A stretch of DNA of 28,591 nt, taken from positions 1-28,591 of the IMG/VR virus record IMGVR_UViG_3300046466_000226; one strand, given 5' to 3'. A program made the position numbers and the translations under genes. The notes under the pieces were generated by a model. That model was not told the origin of the DNA and ran no database searches. It saw nothing but the letters and a program-made list of their open reading frames with translations. Origin of the DNA: a virus. Positions 21,920-28,591 of the stretch are shown in pieces (position 1 is the stretch's first letter; each line of letters opens with the position of its first letter).

Positions 21920-22453
21920 ATGCAAAGATTCACAGAACACACAGATTGTGGAACTGACGAGTGTTGTGGGACTTGTTCGTCTCTTATTGAAAACAACATT
22001 TTTCGGGTCGGGTCAGAAAAGTATTATGAATACTTCCGTGAAGCACGGGAACAATACTATGCGGGTAATCTCGAACTGGATGCCGCAGATGTAGATATCA
22101 TGGAGTCTAACTTAGGTGAGTTTGCACAATGGCGTGGTGAACACGTTGCACTAGACTGCATCTTTGAAGAAGACAAACAAGATGTGCCTCTGAATCAACC
22201 GAAGAGAGGTGGGCCGAAAAAATACTATGTATATGTTCGTGACCCTTCAACTGGTAATGTTAAGAAAGTATCATGGGGTGATACCACAGGACTGAAGGTT
22301 AAACTCAATGACCCTAAGGCGCGTAAGTCATTCGCTGCCCGTCATAAGTGTGACCAACAGAACGATAAAACTAAGGCTGCATACTGGGCATGTCGTTTGC
22401 CTAGATATGCGAAACAACTTGGTCTATCAGGAGGAGGCAGTTTCTTTTGGTAA
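21920..22453 (+). CDS. Conserved phage virion-type protein with C-terminal RHKCDQQNDKTKAAYW domain
   Basis: The first half (MQRFTEHTDCGTDECCGTC) contains four cysteines in 12 residues that could bind metal, then acidic helices. The C-terminal 70 residues, with PKKYYVYVRDPSTGNVKKVS, FAARHKCDQQNDKTKAAYWA and RLPRYAKQLGLSGGGSFFW, form a strongly conserved domain present as a stand-alone or fused module in many T4-like marine phages. Function unknown. AGGAGG near the end serves the next gene. Confidence 0.78.
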   Translation: MQRFTEHTDCGTDECCGTCSSLIENNIFRVGSEKYYEYFREAREQYYAGNLELDAADVDIMESNLGEFAQWRGEHVALDCIFEEDKQDVPLNQPKRGGPKKYYVYVRDPSTGNVKKVSWGDTTGLKVKLNDPKARKSFAARHKCDQQNDKTKAAYWACRLPRYAKQLGLSGGGSFFW

Positions 22454-22725
22454 AACCCTATACGGATATCTTCAGTCCTGACAAATGTGAAAGAGTCAGA
22501 ACTTTTGGGGAAGATATCCAAGAAATGGATTTGATATGGCATCGTGACTCCTGTAATCGTGAGGTTACTGTTCTCGATGGTGATAACTGGAAATTGCAAC
22601 TAGACAATCAGTTGCCTTTTATTATGGAAAAGGGTCGATTGTATCGCATACCGAAGATGGTCTATCACAGAATCATCAAAGGTAAAGGAGACTTGAGACT
22701 GAGAATTTGGGATGAAGTTAATTAA
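22447..22725 (+). CDS. Small cupin-like phage protein
   Basis: A 92-residue protein begins at TTG 22447, preceded by AGGAGGAGG about ten bases upstream; no ATG is available before the domain. The C-terminal half has a cupin second motif, MEKGRLYRIPKMVYHRIIKG, preceded by short strands (EVTVLDGDNWKLQL). It may bind a small ligand or metal, but only one histidine of the usual set is evident. It overlaps genes on both sides. Confidence 0.6.
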   Translation: MVKPYTDIFSPDKCERVRTFGEDIQEMDLIWHRDSCNREVTVLDGDNWKLQLDNQLPFIMEKGRLYRIPKMVYHRIIKGKGDLRLRIWDEVN

Positions 22726-23392
22726 TGTTCTCTATCGCGGTGGCGGTGGAGGTGAGTTTCTGGGAAGTCTTCTGACGGAACACAGTGATGTTGTTACAAA
22801 GAAGGTGGAACATGATGAATCAGTTGAGAGATGGTTTCTAGAGAGAAACGATGAAATCTCTCAATATTATATGGATGGTAGTCAACCTGTATCGGGTAAA
22901 GATTGGGATGACACTCTTTGGAACATACGACTAGACCACGGGTATGGTTTTCATGTTCACAAAGAATACTATCGAGACTATCTTTGGAATGATTGGAGCG
23001 AAACAAAGACTATCTTGCTCCAGTCAAGAACAGAGAAGAGTGTTAAATACATAGACCAACTTGCGAGAGCAAAACTTGGTCTAGGACAGAATAATCCTGA
23101 TGGTCACTGGTTGATTCAGAATGGATTTGATGTTGATAAGTTTTGGAATCGTCCGTGGGAGTCGTGTCAAGAACTGACCGAACTATACAAGAATATGATT
23201 CCAGAGGGACATGATTGGATTGGGGTTGACCCATACGATTTGTTCCATAATGATGAAGAGTGGTCAGAGAATGTTCTCTATACCATTATAAATTATTTAG
23301 GACTGGATGACTCTTTATTTGATGAATGGTCGGTAAAAATAGAAAAATATCGAATAAAGAACAAACAACTTATAAATAGAACTATAGTTTAA
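22712..23392 (+). CDS. Glycine-rich-loop protein, possible sulfotransferase-like
   Basis: The 226-residue product starts MKLINVLYRGGGGGEFLGSLL, a strand followed by a glycine-rich loop and helix like the 5'-phosphosulfate loop of sulfotransferases or a divergent P-loop. Later, TILLQSRTEKSVKYIDQLA could be the second conserved strand with Arg/Ser, and WIGVDPYDLF and a C-terminal helix follow the sulfotransferase plan. There is no Walker A lysine. The assignment is tentative; alternative readings are another Rossmann-type phage enzyme. It overlaps the cupin-like gene by 14 bases. Confidence 0.5.
   Translation: MKLINVLYRGGGGGEFLGSLLTEHSDVVTKKVEHDESVERWFLERNDEISQYYMDGSQPVSGKDWDDTLWNIRLDHGYGFHVHKEYYRDYLWNDWSETKTILLQSRTEKSVKYIDQLARAKLGLGQNNPDGHWLIQNGFDVDKFWNRPWESCQELTELYKNMIPEGHDWIGVDPYDLFHNDEEWSENVLYTIINYLGLDDSLFDEWSVKIEKYRIKNKQLINRTIV
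23371..23378 (+). promoter_or_regulatory. T4-type late promoter
   Basis: TATAAATA at the very end of the upstream gene, 24 bases before ATG 23402. The position fits a late transcript for the coiled-coil membrane protein and the virion genes after it. Confidence 0.55.
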
Positions 23393-23401
23393 TGGGAAGA
23401 C

Positions 23402-23716
23402 ATGGCTAAGGAAACACAATTAGAACGCCTCGCAAGGATTGAGACAGAATCCTCTGTAAGATTTGACCGTCTTGAAGATAAGATAGACAAACTTGCGGAT
23501 GCATTGATTTCTCTTGCTCGTGTGGAAGAGAAATTATCTAATCTTGAAAGTAATAATCAGAATAATTTCGAGCGCATGAATAAATTTTCTAAGAAACTAG
23601 ACGAGATTGAGAAAAAGGTAGACGATAATGCTCGAACCGTCTCAATCATTAACAAGGTAGTATACCTTATCAGTGCAGCGATAATCGCTGGTCTGGTTAA
23701 ATTTATGTGGATGTAA
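23402..23716 (+). CDS. Coiled-coil protein with C-terminal membrane anchor (XhlA-like)
   Basis: Residues 1-80 are heptad-rich (RFDRLEDKIDKLADALISL, VEEKLSNLESNNQNNFERM), and residues 83-103 form one membrane span (VVYLISAAIIAGLVKFMWM). The plan, 104 residues with a coiled coil then a tail anchor, matches hemolysin XhlA-type holin-associated proteins. It may help lysis together with the 3TM holin candidate at 26434, or be a virion/membrane tether. It follows a late promoter; GGAAG a few bases before the ATG is a modest ribosome site. Confidence 0.7.
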   Translation: MAKETQLERLARIETESSVRFDRLEDKIDKLADALISLARVEEKLSNLESNNQNNFERMNKFSKKLDEIEKKVDDNARTVSIINKVVYLISAAIIAGLVKFMWM

Positions 23717-23728
23717 ACGGAGATAACA

Positions 23729-24931
23729 ATGAGAACATCAGATATGAAAAGATTGGGTGAAGCGTGGGCATCCGTGACATCCAAGAAACAACAAGGTTAC
23801 ACAGAAGAAGAAATTCGTGAACTGTGTCATTCAAAAGACCACAACTGTGCAATCACAGTCAACCACCCTGAATGGGGTCTTGGAAAACCTGTCTATGAAT
23901 CACACGCGATTCCTACAGACGATGGTTTTGTTGAGTGGTATGATGTCCAGTTCAAACATGGTATCGAGGAACGTGTCCCTGTCGCCGACATGGAAGTCAT
24001 CGAAGAATCCAGTCATACGAAGAAAGATAAAAAGAAAACTGATGAAGGTAATGCCTTCACAGCAGCATTGCAAGCCGCCAAAGAAAAAGGTGATGATACA
24101 TTTGTTGTTGCCGGTAAAAAATATGATGTGAAAACAGAAGAAGCAAGACTTGCAAAAGAAGACGCTTCTAATGATAAGTCAGATGACGGTGATGGTCTTG
24201 ATAAGGCCGACCCAAAGGCTGCTAAGAAGAAATTCAAAGACCGTAAAGACAAAGACATCGACAATGATGGCGATGTTGATGACTCTGATGAATTCTTACA
24301 CAAACGCCGTAAAGCAATCGGTAAAGCGATGGCAAAAGATGAAGAAAACGGCGAAGAAGAGAATGGTGGCGAAGAAGACGGCGAAGAAAAGAAAGATATG
24401 CCAAAGGTCGCTGGTAAAAAAGATGACAAGAAGAAAGTTGCATCTAACGCCAAGACTGCGGAAATCAGTAAAATCGGTGAGTCAACTGAACAGTTGATTG
24501 CGATGCTTGAGACTGCTGCAAAACAACAGAAGTCCAATGCCACCAAACCAGAAGGTATGATGGACAAGGAATCTGGAAAGTCTAAAGAATTTGCGAATGC
24601 TCATAACAAGTCTGACAAGAAAATGGAAGACGATGTAGAAGACGCTAAAGACAAGACTACCAAAGCTGGTCAAGCAACCAAACCAAAATCTGGTAAACGC
24701 CCACAGGACAATGCATCAGGTGATACAAATGTTGTGAAGTCAACCGAAGCGCCTGTCAAAGAAGATACCGCTGATGAACTTGTAGCAAAAGCACAAGACA
24801 TAATCTCTGGTAAGACAATGAGTGAAATTGCTGAACTGGGTCAAAAAGAAAAGAATCCACATGATGCAAGAACAAGAGAAGCAAGAAAGTTTCTCGAAAG
24901 AATGGCAAAACGCCGTGGTTATGTAAAATAA
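23729..24931 (+). CDS. Highly charged virion-type protein with calcium-loop motif
   Basis: A 400-residue protein: an N-terminal domain (1-90) with CAITVNHPEWGLGKPVYESH, a short module EGNAFTAALQAAKEKGDDTF (107-126), then long charged, low-complexity stretches. At about 165-190, KDKDIDNDGDVDDSDEFLHK is an EF-hand/dockerin-like calcium loop followed by KRRKAIGKAM; such loops recur in marine T4-like virion proteins. The end is helical (NPHDARTREARKFLERMAKR). A prohead or head-decoration role is inferred. No targeting peptide of the FITE kind is present. Confidence 0.65.
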   Translation: MRTSDMKRLGEAWASVTSKKQQGYTEEEIRELCHSKDHNCAITVNHPEWGLGKPVYESHAIPTDDGFVEWYDVQFKHGIEERVPVADMEVIEESSHTKKDKKKTDEGNAFTAALQAAKEKGDDTFVVAGKKYDVKTEEARLAKEDASNDKSDDGDGLDKADPKAAKKKFKDRKDKDIDNDGDVDDSDEFLHKRRKAIGKAMAKDEENGEEENGGEEDGEEKKDMPKVAGKKDDKKKVASNAKTAEISKIGESTEQLIAMLETAAKQQKSNATKPEGMMDKESGKSKEFANAHNKSDKKMEDDVEDAKDKTTKAGQATKPKSGKRPQDNASGDTNVVKSTEAPVKEDTADELVAKAQDIISGKTMSEIAELGQKEKNPHDARTREARKFLERMAKRRGYVK

Positions 24932-24942
24932 GGATGATAAAG

Positions 24943-25269
24943 ATGACAATTAAAGCCCCTGCTTGGTGTGAAAACGCTATCCCTACTGCCCGTGGATGGG
25001 AAGACCCTGACACTGGTGAATTGTATGCATCTGGTGGTTTCACCCAAGAACAGATTGATGAGTTCTTTGGTGTTACACCAGTTGTAGAACAAGTTGAAGT
25101 CCCTGTGGAAGTTCAGACATTGACCGAAGCACCTGTTGGTGATAAGTCACTTGATGATATGTCAAAGGTTGAACTTGAAGCATTGGGTCGCCAACATGGC
25201 GTAGAACTTGACCGCCGTAAAAAGAAGTCAACCCTTGTTGAAAGAATGACTGGCATACTGAAAGACTAG
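24943..25269 (+). CDS. Conserved phage protein with C-terminal SAP/HeH-like domain
   Basis: ATG 24943 has AAGGA about eight bases upstream (ATG 24934 is an alternative). The 108-residue protein has an N-terminal module KAPAWCENAIPTARGWEDP with GELYASGGFTQEQIDEF, a proline/valine linker (PVVEQVEVPVEVQ) and a C-terminal helix-extended loop-helix LDDMSKVELEALGRQHGVEL resembling SAP/HeH DNA-binding domains. Similar proteins in T4-like marine phages are virion-associated, as I recall. It may link DNA to another virion component. Confidence 0.68.
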   Translation: MTIKAPAWCENAIPTARGWEDPDTGELYASGGFTQEQIDEFFGVTPVVEQVEVPVEVQTLTEAPVGDKSLDDMSKVELEALGRQHGVELDRRKKKSTLVERMTGILKD

Positions 25270-25305
25270 ATAGAGGTAATATACCCTCTGTTTGGATTTT
25301 TCATA

Positions 25306-25662
25306 ATGCAATTAACAAAAGATAATTTAATAGTATACGCTGCGAAGCACTATTATAATCCTAAATGTATCGACAGTGAGGAGTTTTTTGAGGACTTAAA
25401 AAGATTTAAGTATATCAAAAGACTTCTCAATCGATACAAAACTACAGGTGAGTTGTCTGAAAGACTCATCATTAATCATCTCATAGTAATTTTCAACGTA
25501 TTTGGTCATGAGGCAGGACTAGACATCCTCGAACTCAAGATTGAACTCGACCATTGGGAAACACTCAAACCATTTCTTATCTTTCTCAAGGCAATCAAAA
25601 ACGATATGTATACCAATATTGAAATGGATAAATTAGTCATTGAAAGACTTCGAAACATATAA
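25306..25662 (+). CDS. Conserved phage helical protein (DUF7207-like)
   Basis: A 118-residue, mostly helical protein: MQLTKDNLIVYAAKHYYNPK, EFFEDLKRFKYIKRLLNRY, LIINHLIVIFNVFG, and a C-terminus VIERLRNI. This pattern is familiar from T4-like cyanophages, where it lies beside structural genes. No catalytic motif. The upstream gap (25270-25305) holds a weak hairpin AGAGGTA/TACCCTCT and a T-rich run that might attenuate transcription. Confidence 0.72.
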   Translation: MQLTKDNLIVYAAKHYYNPKCIDSEEFFEDLKRFKYIKRLLNRYKTTGELSERLIINHLIVIFNVFGHEAGLDILELKIELDHWETLKPFLIFLKAIKNDMYTNIEMDKLVIERLRNI

Positions 25663-25665
25663 ATA
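25658..25665 (+). promoter_or_regulatory. T4-type late promoter
   Basis: TATAAATA overlaps the stop of the upstream gene and lies six bases before ATG 25671. The transcript would start near or after that ATG, so it might serve the genes further downstream or start leaderless. Confidence 0.45.
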
Positions 25666-25670
25666 GAACT

Positions 25671-26270
25671 ATGGGTATATTAAAGTCAGCAGCAGACCTC
25701 GTTTATACGATTCGATTCCTGAAACTTCTCGTAACACCATTCGAGAAGATGGGTGCGTATAAGGCAGGCATCATCGATGCAGATGGTAAGAAGAATCCAG
25801 ACTTCAACACTTTGAAGACTGATGACCGTGAGGCATATAGAACACACTATACTCCCTTCATCAGACTTGTTATCAATCTAAAAAGAATAATGGCAAAGGC
25901 GCCAGGCGGTCAATCTGTCATTGCACGTTATGGTGCAGCACTCGCACTCATACGAGAACATGGTGAATTATCAGATGATAGAGTGATGCAAATTCACGAA
26001 GAAACGGGGATTGATATTCTAGATGTTCTGGTTGAGGACTCCCAGTGGTTTGTGATTGATAATAATGAACTATCGCCAGGCATATACCGAATGAGATACG
26101 ATACACTAACTGTTCAATGTGAAGATGTCGTAAAGAAGGATGATAAGATTCGTGTTGTTGAGACCGATGCATCTCCGATTGATGAAATTTTAGGTATCAA
26201 CATATACAAGGGTATCCACGAAAACTCTAAACAGTGGGTATACTTTTCGACAGGGGAGATTACCCGATGA
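25671..26270 (+). CDS. Conserved T4-like phage protein of unknown function
   Basis: A 199-residue protein with MGILKSAADLVYTIRFLKLL, AYKAGIIDADGKKN, YTPFIRLVINLKRIMAKAPGG and the end QWVYFSTGEITR. The same arrangement occurs in many marine T4-like phage genomes next to a small MKxFxxF protein, as here. The N-terminal third is an amphipathic helix (FLKLLVTPFEKMG); the rest mixes helices and strands. Function unknown, probably structural. It overlaps the next gene by an ATGA. Confidence 0.72.
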   Translation: MGILKSAADLVYTIRFLKLLVTPFEKMGAYKAGIIDADGKKNPDFNTLKTDDREAYRTHYTPFIRLVINLKRIMAKAPGGQSVIARYGAALALIREHGELSDDRVMQIHEETGIDILDVLVEDSQWFVIDNNELSPGIYRMRYDTLTVQCEDVVKKDDKIRVVETDASPIDEILGINIYKGIHENSKQWVYFSTGEITR

Positions 26271-26434
26271 AGAGTTTTAGAGAATTTATGGGCACATCTG
26301 CGGTTGCGGGTGCGGGAGAAAATCCAGAAAAGATTGTCCCTGTCCATATGAAAAAGAAAAAGAAGAAGGATATTGAAGTCCTCAAAAGATTTATAGATAA
26401 ACGTGAAGAAAGTAAAACATATTGGAGTAAATAA
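26267..26434 (+). CDS. Small lysine-rich protein with targeting-like N-terminus
   Basis: ATG 26267 (AGGGGAG upstream at about 26251-26257) yields 55 residues starting MKSFREFMGTSAVAG, like the capsid-targeting peptides nearby but without the ITE cleavage residues. HMKKKKKKDIEVLKRF follows. A head-internal protein is possible. Its stop overlaps the holin-like start by one base. Confidence 0.6.
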   Translation: MKSFREFMGTSAVAGAGENPEKIVPVHMKKKKKKDIEVLKRFIDKREESKTYWSK

Positions 26435-26892
26435 TGTTAAGTGGATTATTAGGTAGTGTGTTAGGGTTTGGTGGTTCGGTTGTCCCTGCTATCACAGACC
26501 ATTTCAAACAAAAAGGTCAACAGAAGTTTGAACTAGAAAAAATGAAAACTATGGCAGAACTGCGTAAAGCAGGGTTCGACCATGAGTTAAGGGCATGGGA
26601 AGCACAGGCCGCAGATAATGAACATGATAGGTTAATTCAACATGATATCTCTATTAATCAAGGCACAGGGTTTATTGCTGGTTTACAGAAGTCAGTTCGC
26701 CCTATTATCACATACTGTTTTTTTGGGTTGTTTGCTGTTATTGAGATAACACTCCTAATGGAGGCATTAGAGAAGGGAACAGACTTCGCTGATGCAATTA
26801 ATATTCTCTGGGATGACGATACAAAAGCAATCTTCGCTGCCATTATCTCGTTCTGGTTTGGTTCTCGTGCGATTGATAAGGCTCGTAGATAA
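26434..26892 (+). CDS. 3TM holin-like protein (GTA_holin_3TM type)
   Basis: The 152-residue product has a hydrophobic N-terminus (MLSGLLGSVLGFGGSVVPAI), a charged coiled segment (25-75), the motif QKSVRPIITYCFFGLFAVIE (membrane span 90-109), and a last span about 132-146 followed by SRAIDKARR. This matches the 3TM holin family named for gene-transfer-agent release. Holins open the inner membrane for the endolysin. The beta-barrel gene follows at once (TAATG), suggesting an envelope-acting pair. Confidence 0.82.
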   Translation: MLSGLLGSVLGFGGSVVPAITDHFKQKGQQKFELEKMKTMAELRKAGFDHELRAWEAQAADNEHDRLIQHDISINQGTGFIAGLQKSVRPIITYCFFGLFAVIEITLLMEALEKGTDFADAINILWDDDTKAIFAAIISFWFGSRAIDKARR

Positions 26893-27572
26893 TGAATAAA
26901 ATATTCTTAGTTTTATTAACAACACTGGTTACTGCTTGTGTTGTTTGGTCAGGGCCTGCATTCGGTAAGAACTATATCAAACTTGGTTACAAAGTAGAAG
27001 ATAGTAATACCAAGAGTTTCAATCTACATCAAAAGTTTATATGGGAGCCTGAAGGTAAAGACTTTCAGATTGAAACTGAAACCAATGTCTATAAAACTTC
27101 AGTGAATGGTGAAGACCTTACTGACCGCGCAGATGGTGAGTATGAGTTTATTCTTAATTTCACACCAAGACATTATGGTATTGCAAACTTTGGTTTTAAC
27201 TACAATGCCAATCGTTTGATGGCAGAGTTCCGGCCGCATACAGGTGTGGGATGGGGATATAAGTTCTTCCGCAACGATAAATGGAAGATGTCTCATGAGT
27301 TCACCATCACACAGATGGGAACTGAGGACTATACAGAACTCGTTTGGCGAAACTCTACTTGGATTAGATACAAACACCCTGACTCTCCTATCAGTATCAC
27401 TAACAAGTATTTGTGGGAAAATGGTGACTATCATGAGTTGACCAAGAATCAGTTCAGTATCGATTACCATGTCAGTAAGAATTTAATGTTCTCTCTCAAC
27501 GACCTTTATATCAGCGATGATTCCGAAGAAGAATATAGTGTGACCTATATTTCACTTGGTTACAATTTTTGA
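26892..27572 (+). CDS. Outer-membrane beta-barrel protein (DUF481-like)
   Basis: A signal peptide is cleaved after PAFG (residue 25). The 200-residue mature protein alternates aromatic/hydrophobic and polar residues in strands about ten long (KNYIKLGYKVED, FNLHQKFIWEPEG, GVGWGYKFFRNDKW, SVTYISLGYNF) and ends in phenylalanine, the signature of outer-membrane insertion. It resembles DUF481 (YdiY-like) barrels. Encoded by a phage, it could alter the host surface, for instance to block superinfection, or aid outer-membrane disruption. It is coupled to the holin candidate and is the last gene before the ribonucleotide reductase promoter. Confidence 0.75.
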   Translation: MNKIFLVLLTTLVTACVVWSGPAFGKNYIKLGYKVEDSNTKSFNLHQKFIWEPEGKDFQIETETNVYKTSVNGEDLTDRADGEYEFILNFTPRHYGIANFGFNYNANRLMAEFRPHTGVGWGYKFFRNDKWKMSHEFTITQMGTEDYTELVWRNSTWIRYKHPDSPISITNKYLWENGDYHELTKNQFSIDYHVSKNLMFSLNDLYISDDSEEEYSVTYISLGYNF

Positions 27573-27582
27573 TAAAAAAAGT

Positions 27583-27611
27583 TTGACTTTTCCGCCCATT
27601 TAGGGTATAAT
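27583..27611 (+). promoter_or_regulatory. Sigma70-type promoter of ribonucleotide reductase
   Basis: TTGACT (27583-27588), 17 bases, TATAAT (27606-27611). A second TATAAT lies two bases further on. Host RNA polymerase could use it early, consistent with a nucleotide-metabolism gene. Confidence 0.85.
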
Positions 27612-27633
27612 ACTATAATCTGAAAACTCGTCT

Positions 27634-27654
27634 GGGTATAGATATAACTATCCC
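27634..27654 (+). promoter_or_regulatory. Hairpin in the nrdA leader
   Basis: GGG-T-ATAG (27634-27641) can pair with CTATCCC (27648-27654) around a 6-base loop with one bulged T. It lies between the start site near 27618 and ATG 27688. Role unknown. Confidence 0.3.
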
Positions 27655-27687
27655 CAAACAAAACCTTTGACTCTAAGGACACCCTCA

Positions 27688-28591
27688 ATGCCCGTAAAGA
27701 TTGACCGAAACAAAGATGACATCCTTGCAGAATACGCTGTCGGAATGTTAAAAGATTTCTACCTACTAGATTATGAAGATTCACCACAGGAAGGTTTTGC
27801 AAGAGCAGCAAGGGCGTGGTCAAAATATAGAGAGGAAATAGATGATGCACTCGCACAACGTCTATATGATTATGTTAGTAATAAGCATTTTATGTTTGCT
27901 AGTCCAGTATTATCTAACGCTCCCAACGGAAAGAAAAAAGACAAAGGGATGCCTATCTCTTGTTTCCTCACATATGTCCCCGATACTCTTGAGGGTCTTA
28001 TTAGCCATTCTAGTGAGCTTCGGTGGCTTTCTGTTTACGGTGGCGGTGTTGGCGGACATTGGTCTAGTGTGCGAACGGTCAGTGACATTGCGCCAGGGCC
28101 AATCCCATTTCTGCATACGGTAGATGCAGACATGATTGCTTACCGTCAGGGTAAGACACGCAAGGGTTCTTATGCCGCATATATGGATATCTCACATCCT
28201 GACGTTGTAGAATTTATGAACATGAGAATTCCTACAGGTGATGTGCAAAGAAAGGCGTTGAACCTTCATAACGCTATAAATATAACTGATGAGTTCATGG
28301 AGTGTGTCAGAGAAGACAAAGACTTTGACCTTCGTGACCCAAAGAATAGTGAAGTAAAAGAAACAGTTAATGCTCGTAAGTTGTGGGAACGTCTCCTTGA
28401 GATTCGTTTTCGAACAGGTGAACCTTATCTTAACTTCATAGATACGGCAAACAATGCGTTACCGCAACCGTTAAAAGATAAAGGACTAAAGATTCACGGG
28501 TCAAACCTGTGTAATGAGATTCACCTACCAACCAGCGCAGACAGAACTGCGGTGTGTTGCCTGTCATCTCTGAATTTAGAATACTACGATG
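27688..28591 (+). CDS. nrdA: Class I ribonucleotide reductase large subunit (partial at 3' edge)
   Basis: The frame runs open from ATG 27688 to the window end (301 codons). It begins directly with the catalytic domain, without an ATP-cone: YYD-less start MPVKIDRNKDD, then FASPVLSNAPNGKKKDKGMP and ISCFLTYVPDTLEG (redox-active Cys), LRWLSVYGGGVGGHWSSVR, GSYAAYMDISHPDVVEF, and GSNLCNEIHLPTS with the Asn-Cys-Glu radical site, then CCLSSLNLEYYD. It reduces ribonucleoside diphosphates for phage DNA synthesis. Absence of the N-terminal ATP-cone suggests loss of dATP inhibition, common in phage enzymes. TAAGGA lies about 10 bases before the ATG. No intron or frameshift is visible in this part. Confidence 0.93.
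   Translation, partial: MPVKIDRNKDDILAEYAVGMLKDFYLLDYEDSPQEGFARAARAWSKYREEIDDALAQRLYDYVSNKHFMFASPVLSNAPNGKKKDKGMPISCFLTYVPDTLEGLISHSSELRWLSVYGGGVGGHWSSVRTVSDIAPGPIPFLHTVDADMIAYRQGKTRKGSYAAYMDISHPDVVEFMNMRIPTGDVQRKALNLHNAINITDEFMECVREDKDFDLRDPKNSEVKETVNARKLWERLLEIRFRTGEPYLNFIDTANNALPQPLKDKGLKIHGSNLCNEIHLPTSADRTAVCCLSSLNLEYYD

Noticed and set aside
24013-24567. 184-codon minus-strand frame
   Set aside because: It is the reverse of Lys/Glu/Asp-rich coding sequence and gives a Ser/Phe-rich product without any domain; all neighbours are on the + strand.
25270-25305. Possible terminator between two virion genes
   Set aside because: The stem AGAGGTA/TACCCTCT has a bulge and the T run is interrupted; too weak to list as a terminator.
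28275-28282. TATAAATA inside nrdA
   Set aside because: It encodes conserved reductase residues and has no downstream gene start in range.
1-28591. Integrated prophage or bacterial chromosome instead of a lytic phage genome
   Set aside because: No integrase, attachment site, repressor or host housekeeping genes are visible, and T4-type late promoters with virion genes continue across the window.

Overview
The window looks like part of a large T4-like (myovirus) marine phage genome. Every supported gene is on the + strand, the genes are tightly packed with ATGA/TAATG overlaps, and five intergenic or gene-edge octamers match the T4 late promoter TATAAATA. The right half carries small virion-type proteins with T4-like N-terminal capsid-targeting peptides. 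The DNA is about 40% GC judged from a few lines. A circularly permuted tmRNA, a pseudoazurin and a proteobacterial-type curli module point to a proteobacterial host, most likely alphaproteobacterial. That host call is inference.

Left region (1-5490): a 2OG-oxygenase-like gene, a SleB-type cell-wall hydrolase, DUF3310 and small phage genes, then a permuted two-piece tmRNA (tag ANDNYAHEDYALAA), a secreted pseudoazurin, two small membrane proteins, tRNA-Pro(UGG), a TauD-type dioxygenase and a degenerate Asp/Asn-hydroxylase-like gene, closed by a rho-independent terminator.

Central accessory operon (5509-11397): a late promoter leads into two related small membrane proteins, then CsgF, CsgG, a curlin-like acidic repeat protein, a secreted FecR-domain protein, a CHASE2 adenylate cyclase with all catalytic residues, and a 2OG oxygenase. 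The genes overlap or abut. I read this as a phage-borne type VIII (curli) secretion cassette coupled to a cyclase, and it is the most striking content of the window.

Middle region (11394-16153): several short units behind good sigma70-like promoters: a DUF932 protein, two tandem duplicated Asp/Asn-hydroxylase-like genes, a peroxiredoxin, two consecutive HExxH metallopeptidase-like genes and a PD-(D/E)XK nuclease.

Right region (16149-27572), under late promoters: proteins probably packaged in or attached to the head (several starting with MxxFxxFITE-type peptides), a ligase-fold KxDG protein, a cytidylyltransferase-fold protein, modular basic proteins, XhlA-like and 3TM holin candidates, and an outer-membrane beta-barrel. 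The window ends inside a class I ribonucleotide reductase large subunit with its own sigma70-like promoter. No minus-strand gene, CRISPR array, insertion sequence or rRNA was seen.
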